DNA from: Stomoxys calcitrans
Taxonomy: Eukaryota > Arthropoda > Insecta > Diptera > Muscidae
DNA: 64,000 nt
Direction of reading: 5' to 3'
Assembly (NCBI RefSeq): GCF_963082655.1
Contig: NC_081552.1
Coordinates: forward strand, 57,454,561 to 57,518,560
Both the position numbers and the translations under genes were made by a program. The notes below the pieces were generated by a model. It made no database searches. It was not told the DNA's origin and was given only the letters and a program-made list of their open reading frames with translations. Shown in pieces: positions 1-11,025 of the stretch (position 1 is its first letter; every line of letters starts with the position of its first letter).

Positions 1-409
1 GGGCAAGTACTAGTAGTCGGCACTTGTTTTTTTTTTATTACAAATAAATAAGAATATGTAATATTTTCTATTTAAAAAAAATGATCAATAAACAGCAATA
101 ATATCCTTGGCTGTCCTTGTAAACAAAAATACTTGAATGGAGATTATTGATTGGAATTGGAAGTATCGACTTTATAAGTTAAGAAAGAATAGACAAATTT
201 AATATTTTTAATCACAAATAACTTTTAATGGTAAGGGACAATCAAAACATTTTAGTCATGAAAATTATTTTAAAAAAATATTTTTTTTTCAGTTTTTAAT
301 TCGATGCCACCTTTAGGGACTATCAAAAAATGGATTTTCCACTAGTCAGCATTTTAGTGGCGTGAAAGTGAATTTTAGGAGTGAAGAATTGTTCTTCTGC
401 TCCCCTGAG

Positions 410-1250
410 AAATCGAATTGGCAGATCGGTTTGTAAGGAAGATATATCAATATATTGTCCGATGTAGCCCATCTTCGAAATTACTCTGGATATAGATGAA
501 ATCCAGTAATCTGTACTACGTTTAAAGCCTCCGTGGCACAGAAGTTATTTGTCCCCCTATAAATGTCAATCTACGGGCTCGAATACTGAGGAGAAAATCA
601 GAAACTATGTCCCTTAACTGATATAATTACATTGCAGCTTCTTAATAATAAGAGCTGAAACTTGAACTGATTATTTTTTCAACCAGTGTGGGGTTTAGTT
701 CGATTACAGAGGCCCATTTTCGAACTACATCTTAATATAACTCCTTTATAACCGATCACCTTGTTTGCCGGTTTCAGCTCAGAAAAAGAATATTTTTTAC
801 ACGATTTGTTCAAAATTTCCAAAAATGTGTTAAATTAAATCACCTTTTATTCGAAAATTGTCTATATCGTATCAGATTATGATAAAGCCGCCACATAGAT
901 CGATCTCCCAATTAAGGTTTTGAGCATATAAAAGGCTAATTTTTAAGCTGATTTCGCAAAGTTTTGAAAAAATGCGTTTTAGAGAGAGATACGGGTATGA
1001 TACACTCCATATTCGAGTCGAATATTATCCATATCGGACCATATTTGGATAAATCTTCTATATAGATACTACTTCTCGATTGAACTTCTTGGCTTCATAA
1101 ATGGCTTATTTTTAACCGATTTCCCTGAAATTTGGATATTAGGGTAGTATTGACCTTTCTACATCCTTTCCTCATAGGGTCCACACCGAATCTTGGTTGA
1201 ATGTAGCTTTTATATATACCGATCTCCAGACAAGAAATGCATCTATGGTT
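410..1250 (-). repeat. Diverged Helentron-like repeat body
   Basis: This stretch carries decayed versions of the phrases that fill the long repeats at 4.8-8.0 kb, read here on the minus strand (the agatcggttt..ata..ttgtccgat type and the cgatctcc..ttgagcat type). No terminal hairpin or GTCY microsatellite survives. It is an old fragment with no coding sequence. Bases 1-400 are AT-rich and I recognise nothing in them. Confidence 0.45.
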
Positions 1251-1339
1251 GTGGGCATCTAATTTTAGGCTCGGGCTAGCTTGATTTTTTTCCTTGTTTT
1301 TTTTTGTGTTAAGTTTGCGAGTAAATGATACCTTGTTTG

Positions 1340-1542
1340 AAAGTGCTTACAAAGTCCTACAAAAGAATACCCTAATGTATGGGGTATCTCGTATTGTGTG
1401 CAAAATATAGACCTTTCAATTTTTGTTTTTTAAATTTGAACTGAATTTGGCTAAAGTTTCAAGGAACAAAATTGGAAGGTTTATATTTTGCACACTATTA
1501 AAGATTTCCCATAAATTGGGGAATTCTTTTGTAAGCACTTTT
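1340..1542. repeat. Imperfect palindromic MITE-like element
   Basis: The two halves are inverted copies. AAGTGCTTAC near 1341 pairs with GTAAGCACTT near 1531, CAAAAGAAT pairs with ATTCTTTTG, and GTGTGCAAAATATA pairs with the TATATTTTGCACAC block near 1480. The arms are about 80-90 bp around a central spacer of about 40 bp. No target duplication or superfamily signature was clear. Confidence 0.6.
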
Positions 1543-1616
1543 AAATAAATGATAAAACAGCCAATACCACAATCACTTATTGTATGCAGATGTTGCTATC
1601 ATCAATAACATGCAAA

Positions 1617-2335
1617 AGCGTGCTAAGTTTGGCCGGGCCGAAGCTCCTCCACCATGTATAGTATTTATCAATTGCAACTGCAGTCGTGGACATTCAGCGG
1701 TATCGGGTGGAGAGTTTCAGTGAGAGAACGGATGGCACGAGCTCTTGTTTAAATACTGAGTGCCTGAGTTGGATATGACAAGGCGAGTTATTGGCGCCTT
1801 TAAATGGTCATAAAGGTCCCCCTGTGATCGGTTGTATGGTAACGATATTTCTCACCTAAACGAGCTTGACGAAGATCACTACCTCCATATGCAAATGTGG
1901 CAACAACAAGAGGGATTCAAGAATTTAATTTGGGAGATCGGTTTATAAGGGAGCTATATCAGGTTATGGACCAACTCAGACCATTTTCGGCATGTAGGGT
2001 AAAGGCCATAGAAGAAGTCATATTGCAAAATTTTACCCTAATCAGACAGGAACTGCGGCCTTTAGTGGCTCAAGAAGTGCAATCGGGAGATCGGCTTTTA
2101 GGGGAGCTGTATCCGATTTTAGACCGATACAGACCATATTTGGCACGTATGTCGGAGGTCATAAAAGAAGTCATAGTACAAAATTTCAACCAAATCGGAT
2201 AATAAATGCGCCCCCTCTGGAGGCTCAAGGAGTAAAATCGGGAGATCGGTTATATGGGAGGTTGAAGATTGATGCAGGCCATACCTGACACGTAAGTTTG
2301 AGGTCACAGAAGAAGTCTTTGTGCAAAATTTACAT
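1617..2335 (-). mobile_element. Helentron-like fragment, 3' end at left, split by a LINE-tail module
   Basis: The left end reads AGCGTGCTAAGTTTGGCCGG, the hairpin end of the Helentron-like family in reverse, followed by a CTCCACCAT remnant. The body resumes near 1912 with the family's gatcggtttataagggagctatatcagg phrases. The interruption at about 1672-1911 is a LINE-tail module. A 101-codon open frame at 1897-2202 is only repeat body. Confidence 0.6.
1672..1911 (+). mobile_element. LINE-tail module ending in a CAACAACAA tract
   Basis: It begins with the gcaactgcagtcgtgg phrase, contains TACTGAGTGCCTGAGTTGG and GGCGCCTTTAAATGG, and ends in gtggcaacaacaa. The same module recurs near 12.1-12.4, 26.3-26.7, 32.3-32.4, 37.3-37.6, 38.7-39.0 and 41.6-41.7 kb. 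The trinucleotide tail suggests a non-LTR retrotransposon 3' end. It lies inside a Helentron-like fragment and so is the younger insertion. Confidence 0.6.
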
Positions 2336-3345
2336 TTTCTAAATACAAAATTTCTATTAAATTTTTTTTAAACACAAAATTTCAATGAAATTTTTTCTAA
2401 AGACAAAATTTCAACGAAATTTTTTCTGAATACAAAATTTAATAAAATTTTTTCTAAATACAAAATTTCCATTAAATTTTTTCTAAACACAAAATTTCCA
2501 TAAAATTTTTTCTAAACACAAAATTACAATGAAATTTTTTCTAAAGACAAAATTTCAATGAAATATTTTCTAAAGACAAAATTTCAATGAAATTTTTTCT
2601 AAAGACAAAATTTTAATGAAATTTTTTCTAAAGGCAAAATTTCAATGAAATTTTTTCTAAAGACAAAATTTCAATGAAATTTTTCCTAAAGACAAAATTT
2701 CAATGAAATTTTTCCTAAAGACAAAATTTCAATGAAATTTTTTCTAAAGACAAAATTTCAATGAAATTTTTTCTAAATACAAAATTTCCATTAAATTTTT
2801 TCTAAACACAAAATTTCAATGAAATTTTTTCTAAAGACAAAATTTCAATGAAATTTTTTCTAAAGACAAAATTTCAATGAAATTTTTTCTAAAGACAAAA
2901 TTGCAATGATATTTTTTCTAAAAACAAAATTTCAATGAAATTTTTTCTAAAGACAAAATTTCAATGAAATTTTTTCTAAAGACAAAATTTCAATGAAATT
3001 TTTTCTAAAGACAAAATTTCAATGAAATTTTTTCTAAAGACAAAATTTCAATGAAATTTTTTCAAAAACCAAAATTTCAAAAAAATTCTTTCTAAGACAA
3101 ACTTTTAATGCAATTTTTTCTAAATACAAAATTTAAATAAAATTTTTCTTAAAATCAATTTTCAAGGAAAGTTTCCAAAGACAAAGCATCAATGAATTTT
3201 GTTTTAAGACAAATTCAATAATTTTGCTTAAAGACAAAATTTCAATGACAAATTATTTCTAAAGCAAAATGTCATCGAATTTCTTAAGCAAAAATTCAGT
3301 GCAATTTTTTCAAAATATCAACGTGCAATGATATCTAAAGCCAAC
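2325..3345. repeat. 29-bp tandem repeat (minisatellite)
   Basis: Roughly 30 head-to-tail copies of a 29-bp unit of the form AAAGACAAAATTTCAATGAA plus ATTTTTTCT. For example, one unit starts at 2601 and the next at 2630. The central copies at about 2530-3060 are nearly identical and both edges are degenerate, as expected if turnover is concentrated in the middle. Some units read AAACAC or AAATAC instead of AAAGAC. No coding frame persists. Confidence 0.95.
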
Positions 3346-3559
3346 ATTTTTTTTTAATTTTGATTATTAATATTTATGAAATTTAATCTCTACAAAACAG
3401 ATACCATTAAATAAATTAATATGCTTGGAAAATTTTTAATTACTATACTTGGTAAAGAATTATTAGTAATAGAGCAATAAAGAATTATTCATAATGCGTA
3501 CTATTTCGAACTGATGCCCCAAAATAATTTTCATTTAAAAAAAAAATATATCAAATCAA

Positions 3560-4355
3560 ACCGAAAATGTTGTTTGTTTCTTTCTCTTTCGAGACGAGCT
3601 CAATGATCGCAGATTTTCTTTGCAAATGGAAAAGGACAGCCAGAGATAGCAACACACGTCAACCACTATGGGACGCATTTCGTCTTTGGTTAGAAGATTT
3701 TTCCGTGCGTTGGTATGGTGTATTTGAATCGTGTTAATTGTGAAAACGCCTCTATGATACAATTACCACATTAACCACGCTCGACAACCCTGTCTATTAG
3801 CTGTACTTTTTCCCAATGCATGTGGTTTTGTGTAATGACAGCCTTTTTTCTGCGATAATTTCATTACTTTCGTGGTACACATGGTTCTGTGCATTTGTTG
3901 GAAATTGTATTGATGGTTTCGAACGCTAGACAACGGCAACGGCTCTCGCTGTTGCTCTGTGTGCCCACGTTCGAATCCCGGCCGAGCTCCGCCGAATCCT
4001 TTTACTTTCAAGGTTTTCACCTGTTAGGGTGAAGATTATCAAATTTTACAATATTTGTTTGTTTCTCTTTCGATCGGAGATTTTCTTTGCAAATGGAAAA
4101 GGAAAGCCAGAGATAGCAATATACACTAACCACTATGGGTCGAGTTTTATCCATGGTTAGAAGACTTTTCAACCATATTAGGTGTGATGGCTTCAAGGGA
4201 CCTGCATTGGTATGTTGTATTTGCATCGTATTAATTGCGAAAACGCCTTTATGATGCAATTACCACATTAACCACGCTCGAAAACCCTGTCCATTAGCTG
4301 TACTTTTTCCCAATGCATGCGTTTTTGTGTTATGACAGACTTTTTTTCTGCGACA
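3560..4355. repeat. Direct duplication of a roughly 300-bp unit with a tRNA-like spacer
   Basis: Copy 1 (about 3560-3862) and copy 2 (about 4048-4353) share long blocks, including GATTTTCTTTGCAAATGG, TACCACATTAACCACGCTCG and TAGCTGTACTTTTTCCCAAT. Copy 2 has an extra stretch of about 40 bp near 4160-4205. The spacer (3863-4047) has GTTCGAATCCC, which fits a Pol III B box, downstream of a possible A-box-like stretch. No real tRNA cloverleaf was recognised. Short open frames on the minus strand repeat in both copies and are not convincing genes. From 4356 to 4685 I see only AT-rich sequence. Confidence 0.75.
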
Positions 4356-4689
4356 ATGTTTTTCTTGTTCCCATTTTCCAATTATCTTTTTTTTCATGGA
4401 ATTCTATAATTAAAAAAAACCCGATTTAGGGTAGTTCATACGGAACCCACTGTTCACAAAAAATCGAAATCTATCAGTTAAAATCAATCAATCTTAAAAA
4501 TTTACAGTATTTATAGTTACAATAAATACAAATGAATGTATATTTAAATAAAGAAATTTCAAAATTTCCCATAGAAAAATTAAGCTATAGAACAATTTTG
4601 CAAATAATGAATTCCTATAACGTTATGTAGGCAAAATTGTGTCAAATCCAAAACTCCCTATAAAGGGGAATTCGTTAAAATGGGCCAGA

Positions 4690-4819
4690 TTTTTTTTAAC
4701 CCAAAGGGTAAAAACGCAAATTAGCCTATGAACATTCCATTAGGGACAGCGGGAATGCTTCTCTTTTATCATTGAGTGCTGTCCGAAACAAGTTAAAGGT
4801 CAATGATAAGGGACCTCCT
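4690..4819 (-). mobile_element. SINE 3' fragment fused to a Helentron-like element
   Basis: Minus-strand remnant of the tRNA-headed SINE: GAACATTCCATTAGGGACAG, then the ATCATTGAGTGC..TCCGAAACAAG block and AGGGACCTCCTTTTTATA. In complete SINEs that last phrase continues as GCCGAGTCCG. Here it runs straight into the CCCTCCACCAT start of a Helentron-like element, so the TTTTTATA is shared by both. Confidence 0.75.
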
Positions 4820-6185
4820 TTTTATACCCTCCACCATAAGATGGGGGGTATACTAATTTCGTCATTCTGATTGTAACTACTCGAAATATTCGTCTGAGAC
4901 CCCATAAAGTATATATATTCTTGATCGTCGTGACATTTTATGTCGATCTAGCCATGTCCGTCCGTCTGTCCGTCCGTCCGTCCGTCCGTCCGTCCGTCCG
5001 TCCGTCCGTCCGTCTGTCTGTCGAAAGCACGCTAACTTCCGAAGGAGTAAAGCTAGCCGCTTGAAATTTTGCACAAATACTTCTTATTAGTGTAGGTCGG
5101 TTGGTATTGTAAATTGGCCATATCGGTCCATGTTTTGATATAGCTGCCATATAAACCGATCTTGGGTCTTGACATCTTGAGCCTCTAGAGTGCGCAATTC
5201 TTATCCGATTGGGATGAAATTTTGCATGACGTGTTTTGCTATGATATCCAACAACTGTGCCAAGTATGGTTCAAATCGGTCCATAACCTGATATAGCTGC
5301 CATATAAACCGATCTTGGGTCTTGACTTCTTGAGCCTCTAGAGTGCGCAATTCTTATCCGATTGGAATGAAATTTTACACGACGTGTTTTGTTATTATAT
5401 CCAACAACTGTGCCAAGTATTGTTCAAATCGGTCCATAACCTGATATAGCTGCCATATACACCGATCTGGGGTTTTGTCTTCTTGAGCCTCTAGAGTGCG
5501 CAATTCTTATCCGATTGGGATGAAATTTTGCACGACGTGTTTTGTTATGACATCCAACAACTGTGCCAAGTATGGTTCAAATCGGTTCATAACCTGATAT
5601 AGCTGTCATATAAACCGATCTTGGGTCTTAACTTCTTGAGCCTCTAGAGTGCGCAATTCTTATCCGATTGGAATGAAATTTTGCACGACGTGTTTTGTTA
5701 CGATATCCAACAACTGTGCCAAGTATGGTTCAAATCGGTCCATAACCTCTAGAGGGCACAATTCTTATCCGATTTGAATGAATTTTTGCACGAAGTATTT
5801 CGTTATGATATCCAACAACTGTGTCAAATATGGTTCAATTCGGTTCATAACCTGATATAGCTGCCATATAAACCGATCTGGGATCTTGACTTCTTGAGCC
5901 TCTAGAGGTCGCAATTATTATCCGATTTGCCTGAAATTTTGTACGACGGATTCTCTCATGACCATTAACATACGTGTTTATTATGGTCTGAATCGGTATA
6001 TAGCCCGATACAGCTCCCATATAAATCGATCTCTCTATTTTACTTCTTGAGCCCACAAAGGGCGCAATTCTTATTCGAATTGGCTGACATTTTACACAGG
6101 TCTCCAACATATAATTTAATTGTGGTCCAAACCGGACCGGATCTTGATATCGCCTTAATAGCAGAGCAAATCTTTTCTTATATCC
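4812..6185 (+). mobile_element. DINE-1/Helentron-like element, unit 1 (3' end missing)
   Basis: The order seen is: start TTTTTATACCCTCCACCAT; a conserved block; a GTCC/GTCT microsatellite (about 4955-5022); then tandem copies of a 153-bp unit whose phrase ATATAGCTGCCATATA starts at 5138, 5291, 5444 and 5597; then a unique 3' part. DINE-1/Helentron elements are known for subterminal inverted repeats, a GTCY microsatellite and a 3' hairpin, which unit 2 shows in full. Here the 3' hairpin is absent and the sequence passes directly into a second 5' end. It has no protein and is non-autonomous. Confidence 0.75.
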
Positions 6186-7987
6186 TTTTTATACCCTCCA
6201 CCATAAGATGGGGGGTATACTAATTTCGTCATTCTGTTTGTAACTACTCGAAATATTCGTCTGAGACCCCATAAAGTATATATATTCTTGATCGTCGTGA
6301 CATTTTATGTCGATCTAGCCATGTCCGTCCGTCTGTCCGTCCGTCCGTCCGTCCGTCCGTCTGTCTGTCGAAAGCACGCTAACTTCCGAAGGAGTAAAGC
6401 TAGCCGCTTGAAATTTTGCATAAATACTTCTTATTAGTGTAGGTCGGTTGGTATTGTAAATTGGCCATATCGGTCCATGTTTTGATATAGCAGCCATATA
6501 AACCGATCTTGGGTCTTGACTTCTTGAGCCTCTAGAGTGCGCAATTCTTATCCGATTGGAATGAAATTTTGCACGACGTGTTTTGTTATGATATCCAACA
6601 ACTGTGCCAAGTATGGTTGAAATCGGTCCATAACCTGATATAGCTGCCATATAAACCGATCTGGGGTCTTGACTTCTTGAGCCTCTAGCGTGCGCAATTC
6701 TTATCCGATCAAAATGAAATTTTGCACAACGTGTTTTGTTATGATATCCAACAACTGTGCCAAGTATGGTTGAAATCGGTCCATAACCTGATATAGCTGC
6801 CATATAAACCGATCTTGGGTCTTGACTTCTTGAGCCTCTAGAGGGCGCAATTCTTATCCGATCAGAATGAAATTTTGCACAACGTGTTTTGTTATGATAT
6901 CCAACAACTGTGCCAAGTATGGTTGAAATCGGTTCATAACCTGATATAGCTGCCATATAAACCGATCTTGGGTCTTGACTTCTTGAGCCTCTAGAGTGCG
7001 CAATTCTTATCCGATTGGAATGAAATTTTGCACGACGTGTTTTCTTATTATATCCAACAACAGTGCCAAGTATGGTTCAAATCGGTTCATAACCTGATAT
7101 AGCTACCATATAAACCGATCTTGGGTCTTGACTTCTTGAGCCTCTAGAGTGCGCAATTCTTATCCGATTGGAATGGAATTTCGCACGATGTGTTTTGTTA
7201 TGATACCCAACAACTGTGCCAAGTATGGTTCAAATCGGTCCATAACCTGATATAGCTGCCATATAAACCGATCTTGGGTCTTGACTTCTTGACCCTCTAA
7301 AGGGCACAATTCTTATCCGATTTGAATGAATTTTTGCACGAAGTATTTCGTTATGATATCCAACAACTGTGCCAAGTATGGTTCAAATCGGTTCATAAAC
7401 TGATATAGCTGTCATATAAACAGATCTGGGGATTTGATTTCTTGAGCTTCTAGAGGGCGCAATTCCTATCCGATTTGGCAGAAATTTTGCATGACGTATT
7501 ATATTTTTACTTTCAACAACTGGGTCAAATAAGGTTCAAATCGGTTCATAACCTGATAAAGCTGCCATATAAACCGATCTGGGATCTTGACTTCTTGACC
7601 CTTAGAGGTCGCAATTATTATCCGATATGCCTGAAATTTTGTACGATGGATCCTCTCATGACCATCAACAAACGTGTTTATTATGGTCTGAATCGGTCTA
7701 TAGCCCGATACAGATTCCATATAAATCGTTCTCTCTATTTTACTTCGTGAGCCCCAATGGGCGCAATTCTTAAACGAATTGGCTGAAATTTTACACAGGC
7801 CTCCAACATATAATTTAATTGTGGTCCGAACCGGACCATATCTTGATATCGTTTTAATAGCAGAGCCACTCTTTTCTTATATCTTTTTGCCTAAGAAGAG
7901 ATGCCGGGAAAAGAACTCGACAAATGCGATCCATGGTGGAGGGTATATAAGATTCGGCCCGGCCGAACTTAGCACGCTTTTACTTGT
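6186..7987 (+). mobile_element. DINE-1/Helentron-like element, unit 2 (complete ends)
   Basis: It starts TTTTTATACCCTCCACCAT and has the GTCY microsatellite at about 6325-6368 and about eight 153-bp repeats (phrase near 6486, 6639, 6792 and so on to about 7557). It ends with CCATGGTGGAGGGTAT, the inverse of the start, then the palindrome TTCGGCCCGGCCGAA (about 7953-7967) and CACGCTTTTACTTGTT. Because 153 is divisible by 3, a 213-codon frame stays open on the minus strand, but it is only the repeat. It is the best reference copy of the family in the window. Confidence 0.8.
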
Positions 7988-8094
7988 TATTTCTGAGTCC
8001 GAACGCTTGCTGCAGAGCGACTCCAGTAACAGTTGTTTACTCCGCATATTACCTATGATAATAACCTCACAAGTGTTGCCACTAGCACTCTGCT

Positions 8095-8165
8095 GTTCTC
8101 GGATTTGAACCCATGCGTTCAGCGTCAAAGACGGACTTGCTAACCTTTGAGCTCCGCTGACCCCC
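8095..8165 (-). mobile_element. SINE head fragment (tRNA-like part)
   Basis: Reverse-strand B box (GGATTTGAACCCATGCGTTC) and decayed A-box region (GCTAACCTTTGAGCTCCG) of the SINE found complete at 29.8 kb. The SINE body is missing. Confidence 0.65.
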
Positions 8166-8497
8166 CAATAGGTAAGGTAAGGTTGAAAAAATTGGGCGGA
8201 TATTATCCTCGAAAAAGGATCCGGATCGAGAGAGGACGAGGCTATTACTGAAAGCAAGTAAGAAGGAGCTCAGAATAGCTCTTGGTGTTATAACGGGACA
8301 CATAGGACTACGAGCTCACTTATGCAAAATCGGTGCGGCAAGTGATAACATGTGGGGAAGATGATAAGATGTTGGAGCATTTCCTATGTCATTGCCCGGC
8401 TTTCGCGGCTAACAGACACCGGTACTTGGGTGGGGACACAATACCAGACATGAACGCACTTGGGGGAGTGGTACGGAAAAAAATAAGGACTTTGTAA
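8165..8497 (+). pseudogene. LINE ORF2 C-terminal relic
   Basis: Reading forward gives LLKASKKELRIALGVITGHI and GLRAHLCKIGAAS, then after a frameshift near 8352 CGEDDKMLEHFLCHCPAFAA NRHRYLGG, stopping at 8495-8497. The cysteine/histidine pattern is typical of the C-terminal end of I/R1/LOA-group LINE reverse transcriptases. Nothing upstream in this orientation belongs to it, so it is a 5'-truncated copy. Confidence 0.65.
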
Positions 8498-8639
8498 GTA
8501 GCACGGAATTCCTAACATAAAATTCTCTTTTTTCTTTGTTTCACTAGCCGAACGTAGAATAGCGTTCCAAGCGCTTCGATCTTCTGAGCTCATTTTATAA
8601 TCTTTGACACCAAGTATCGAGTTGTCTCCCACCAATTGA

Positions 8640-9665
8640 TTTTTTGGTTGTTGTTGTAGTAGTGTGTTATACACGGAGGCGGCAGCTCGTGCCGATGAAG
8701 AACTCCATCAGGTCAATCGGGTACGTACAACCGGCTTCCATGGGATTGGTCTTTTGGGTCGTCCCAGTTTGCGTGTACCATCGTGTTTGCCTACAAAAAA
8801 CTTCATTGCTGGAGCTTCTTCATCCATTCTGACAACATGACCTAGCCAACGTACCCGTTGTATTTTGATACGTGTAATTATGCTATCGTCGTCATACAGC
8901 TCGTGCTTCATATGACGCTTAAATTCTCCATGAACGCAAACTGGTTCATATATTTTTCGAAAAATCTTTCTCTCAAATACTCCAACCACTGCCTCATCTA
9001 CTTTCACAAGTAGCCATGCCATAGTGTAATCTTTGTCTGTCTGCCTTGTTTCAAAACTTTTTACTTAGTCCAAAGTAACATCTGTTTGCCGGTATTCGTT
9101 TCGCTTTATCTCAAAACTGGTGTCATTCGTTTCGGTTACAGCGGTACCGAGGTAGATAAAGTTGCTGACTATCTCAAAGTTGTGGTTTCCAACTTTAAGA
9201 TAGTTGTGGTTTCCCACTGTCTTCATTTTCTTAATTTGATGTGTTACAAGGTATTTTGGGAGTTGAAACCATCCATTTCGTCTTATCTCCATTTACTGTC
9301 AGACCCATTTTCACCGACTCTCTTCCGATTCTTTCAAAGGCTGCAGTTACTACTTCCGGTGACCGACTTATGATGTTGATGTCGTCGGCATAGGCGAGTA
9401 GCATGTGTTCTCTTGTGATTAGTGTGCCATATCTCTTCACATCTGCATCTCGTATAATCTTCTCCAGCAGGATATTGAAGAGATCACACTATAGGCTGTC
9501 CCCTTGTCTGAAACCTCGTTTGGTATTAAATGGTTCCGAAAGATTCTTTCCTATTCTTACTGAGGAACGCGTATCAGCAAGTGTCATCCTGAAGAGTCTT
9601 ATTAATTTTGTAGGGATACCAAACCTTTGAACCTAAAGGAGTATCGAAAGCGGCTTTGTAGTCAA
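8640..9665 (-). pseudogene. Broken LINE, reverse-transcriptase 3' half
   Basis: On the minus strand the RT motif YADD is at 9392-9381 in the context LLAYADDINIISRSPEVV. Further on come SNFIYLGTAVTETND (9.15-9.2 kb) and RVRWLGHVVRMDEEAP (about 8.83-8.87 kb), a motif set of the endonuclease-encoding LINE often mis-annotated as craniofacial-development-protein-2-like. Frames change several times and stops occur, so it is dead. It continues the endonuclease half at 11.0-12.1 kb and is split from it by a P-like MITE and a SINE. Clade assignment (RTE-like) is tentative. Confidence 0.75.
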
Positions 9666-9931
9666 CCAAGGCGGATTTAAAAAGGTGGTCTCACGCGAAC
9701 AGCTGTTAACAGCCGACTAGTTTTATTAACGGTATTAAGATTTCAGATTTTTTTTAGCATTCTCTTTATTGTCATCTTCTTTTTCGCATATTCTTTGCTC
9801 ATGTACGCACACGTATACACACACGCACACAAATTTCTTTGTGTGTGTCGGCAAAACGTCGATTAGCTTGATGGGACCATATGATATGTGGTTTTTGTAC
9901 AAATGGGACCACCTTTATTTGTTTCGCCATG
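9666..9931. mobile_element. P-element-like MITE, family 1
   Basis: It is bounded by CAAGGCGGATTTAAAAAGG at left and CCACCTTTATTTGTTTCGCC then ATG at right. Their inverted forms match the family consensus CA(A/T)GGCGRAW..AAAGGTGGTCTCA. The Drosophila P element ends begin CATGATGAAATAACATAAGG then TGGTC, a clear resemblance. Flanks GTAGTCAAC (ending 9666) and GTAGACAAC (from 9932) are an 8-9 bp target duplication with one change. It sits inside the RT region of the LINE. No coding sequence. Confidence 0.7.
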
Positions 9932-10694
9932 GTAGACAACAAAGAGGTGGTGTGTATTAATTTCTCCTTCTAGGGACTTTTCCAGGATATTGCGTAGTGT
10001 GAATATCTGGTCTAGGGTGGCTTTATCAGGTCTAAAGCCGCATTGATAGGGCCTAATTATCTCATTGACTTTGGGTTTGAATCTTTCACAGGAGACTTAT
10101 TCCTCTGTAGTTGGCACATTCCGCCTTGTCTCCTTTCTTGTGTACGGGACATAGTAGGCAGATGTTCCAATCACACAAGCTGATTCATACGCCTTAACAG
10201 CGTGTCGCCTCCGGTCTTAAATAGTTCAGCGGATAACCCGTCGGCTCTTGCTGACTTTTTTATTCATCAGTCGGGTCACTGCTACTGGACTACTCAGTTG
10301 GGTAAAATGTTCTTTCCATATCCTCCGCATGTTAGTTACCGGATTTTATTCTTTGTCTCTGCAGGAGGATGTGCCTGCACCAAAACCATCAGTTTCATGT
10401 TTAATTCTTTGGTAGAATTTCCGGACTTCATTCCGACTCCTGTACATCTCAATTCGCTCACACTCACGTCTTTCCATTTCCTTTTTTTCTGCGGACTTCA
10501 CGTTTCTCCTCTCTCCTTTTCTCCCGATACCTCTCCTTCAACCGGCGCGTTGCTACTGATTGCAGGGTTGCTCTATATGCCGCATTCTGGACTTCAGTAG
10601 CATCTCGACACTCGTGGTCGTACCATTGGGGGAGGCTTCCGGTACCCAAGTAGTGATTTCGCGCCATTTTTCATGGAGTGGGCAATGGTTTGCC
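9932..10694 (-). pseudogene. Broken LINE, middle part (linker and RT start)
   Basis: The minus strand reads GARNHYLGTGSLPQWYDHEC just downstream of the SINE insertion, followed by a basic stretch KERYREKRREEKREVRRKKG. Near 10.0-10.1 kb comes a segment matching the RT finger region (ILEKSLEG..), with frame breaks between. It joins the endonuclease half above 11,026 (ending DDLMARWQTIAN) once the SINE and its duplicated target are ignored. Confidence 0.65.
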
Positions 10695-11025
10695 GAATTG
10701 CGAATTTTGCCCATGAACATTCCACTAAAGAACAGAGGCAAACTTCTCACATATCAATGAGTGCAGTCCGATTCAAGTTTAAGCTCAATCATAAGGGGCC
10801 TCCTTTTTATAGCCGAGTCCGAACGGCGTGCCGCAGTGCGACACCTCTTTGAAGAGAAGTTACATGGCATAGTACTTCGTAAATGTTGCCAGCATTAGGA
10901 GGGGAAAACCACCGCTGAATTTTTTTTTTCTTTTGATGGTCTCGCCAGGATTCGAACCCAGGCGTTCTGCGTCATAGGCGGACATGCTAACCTCTGCGCT
11001 ACAGTGCCTCCAATTCAACGGCATT
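10695..11025 (-). mobile_element. tRNA-headed SINE with 14-bp target duplication
   Basis: Full-length minus-strand copy. The reverse-strand A box lies in GCTAACCTCTGCGCTACAG and the B box in GGATTCGAACCC. The body has the AGTGTCGCACTGCGGCACGC and CGGACTCGGCTATAAAAAGG phrases, and the tail contains GTTCATGGGCAAAATT. It is flanked by perfect copies of GGCAATGGTTTGCC at 10681-10694 and 11026-11039, the expected signature of LINE-mediated insertion. It interrupts LINE ORF sequence. Confidence 0.9.

Noticed and set aside
1897..2202. 101-codon plus-strand frame
   Set aside because: Repeat body of a Helentron-like fragment with no start context or family match.
2325..3345. CRISPR array
   Set aside because: Directly abutting 29-bp units without spacers in a eukaryotic repeat-rich setting: a minisatellite.
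3925..3990. tRNA gene near GTTCGAATCCCGG
   Set aside because: Only a B-box match; no matching acceptor stem or anticodon arm could be assigned.
6315..6956. 213-codon minus-strand open frame with repeated 51-residue units
   Set aside because: It is the 153-bp Helentron repeat; 153 is a multiple of three, so stops are absent by periodicity. The frame starts at arbitrary units and does not persist in other copies.
9231..9440. Functional reverse transcriptase at the YADD box
   Set aside because: Frames break on both sides, and the element is split by a MITE and a SINE.
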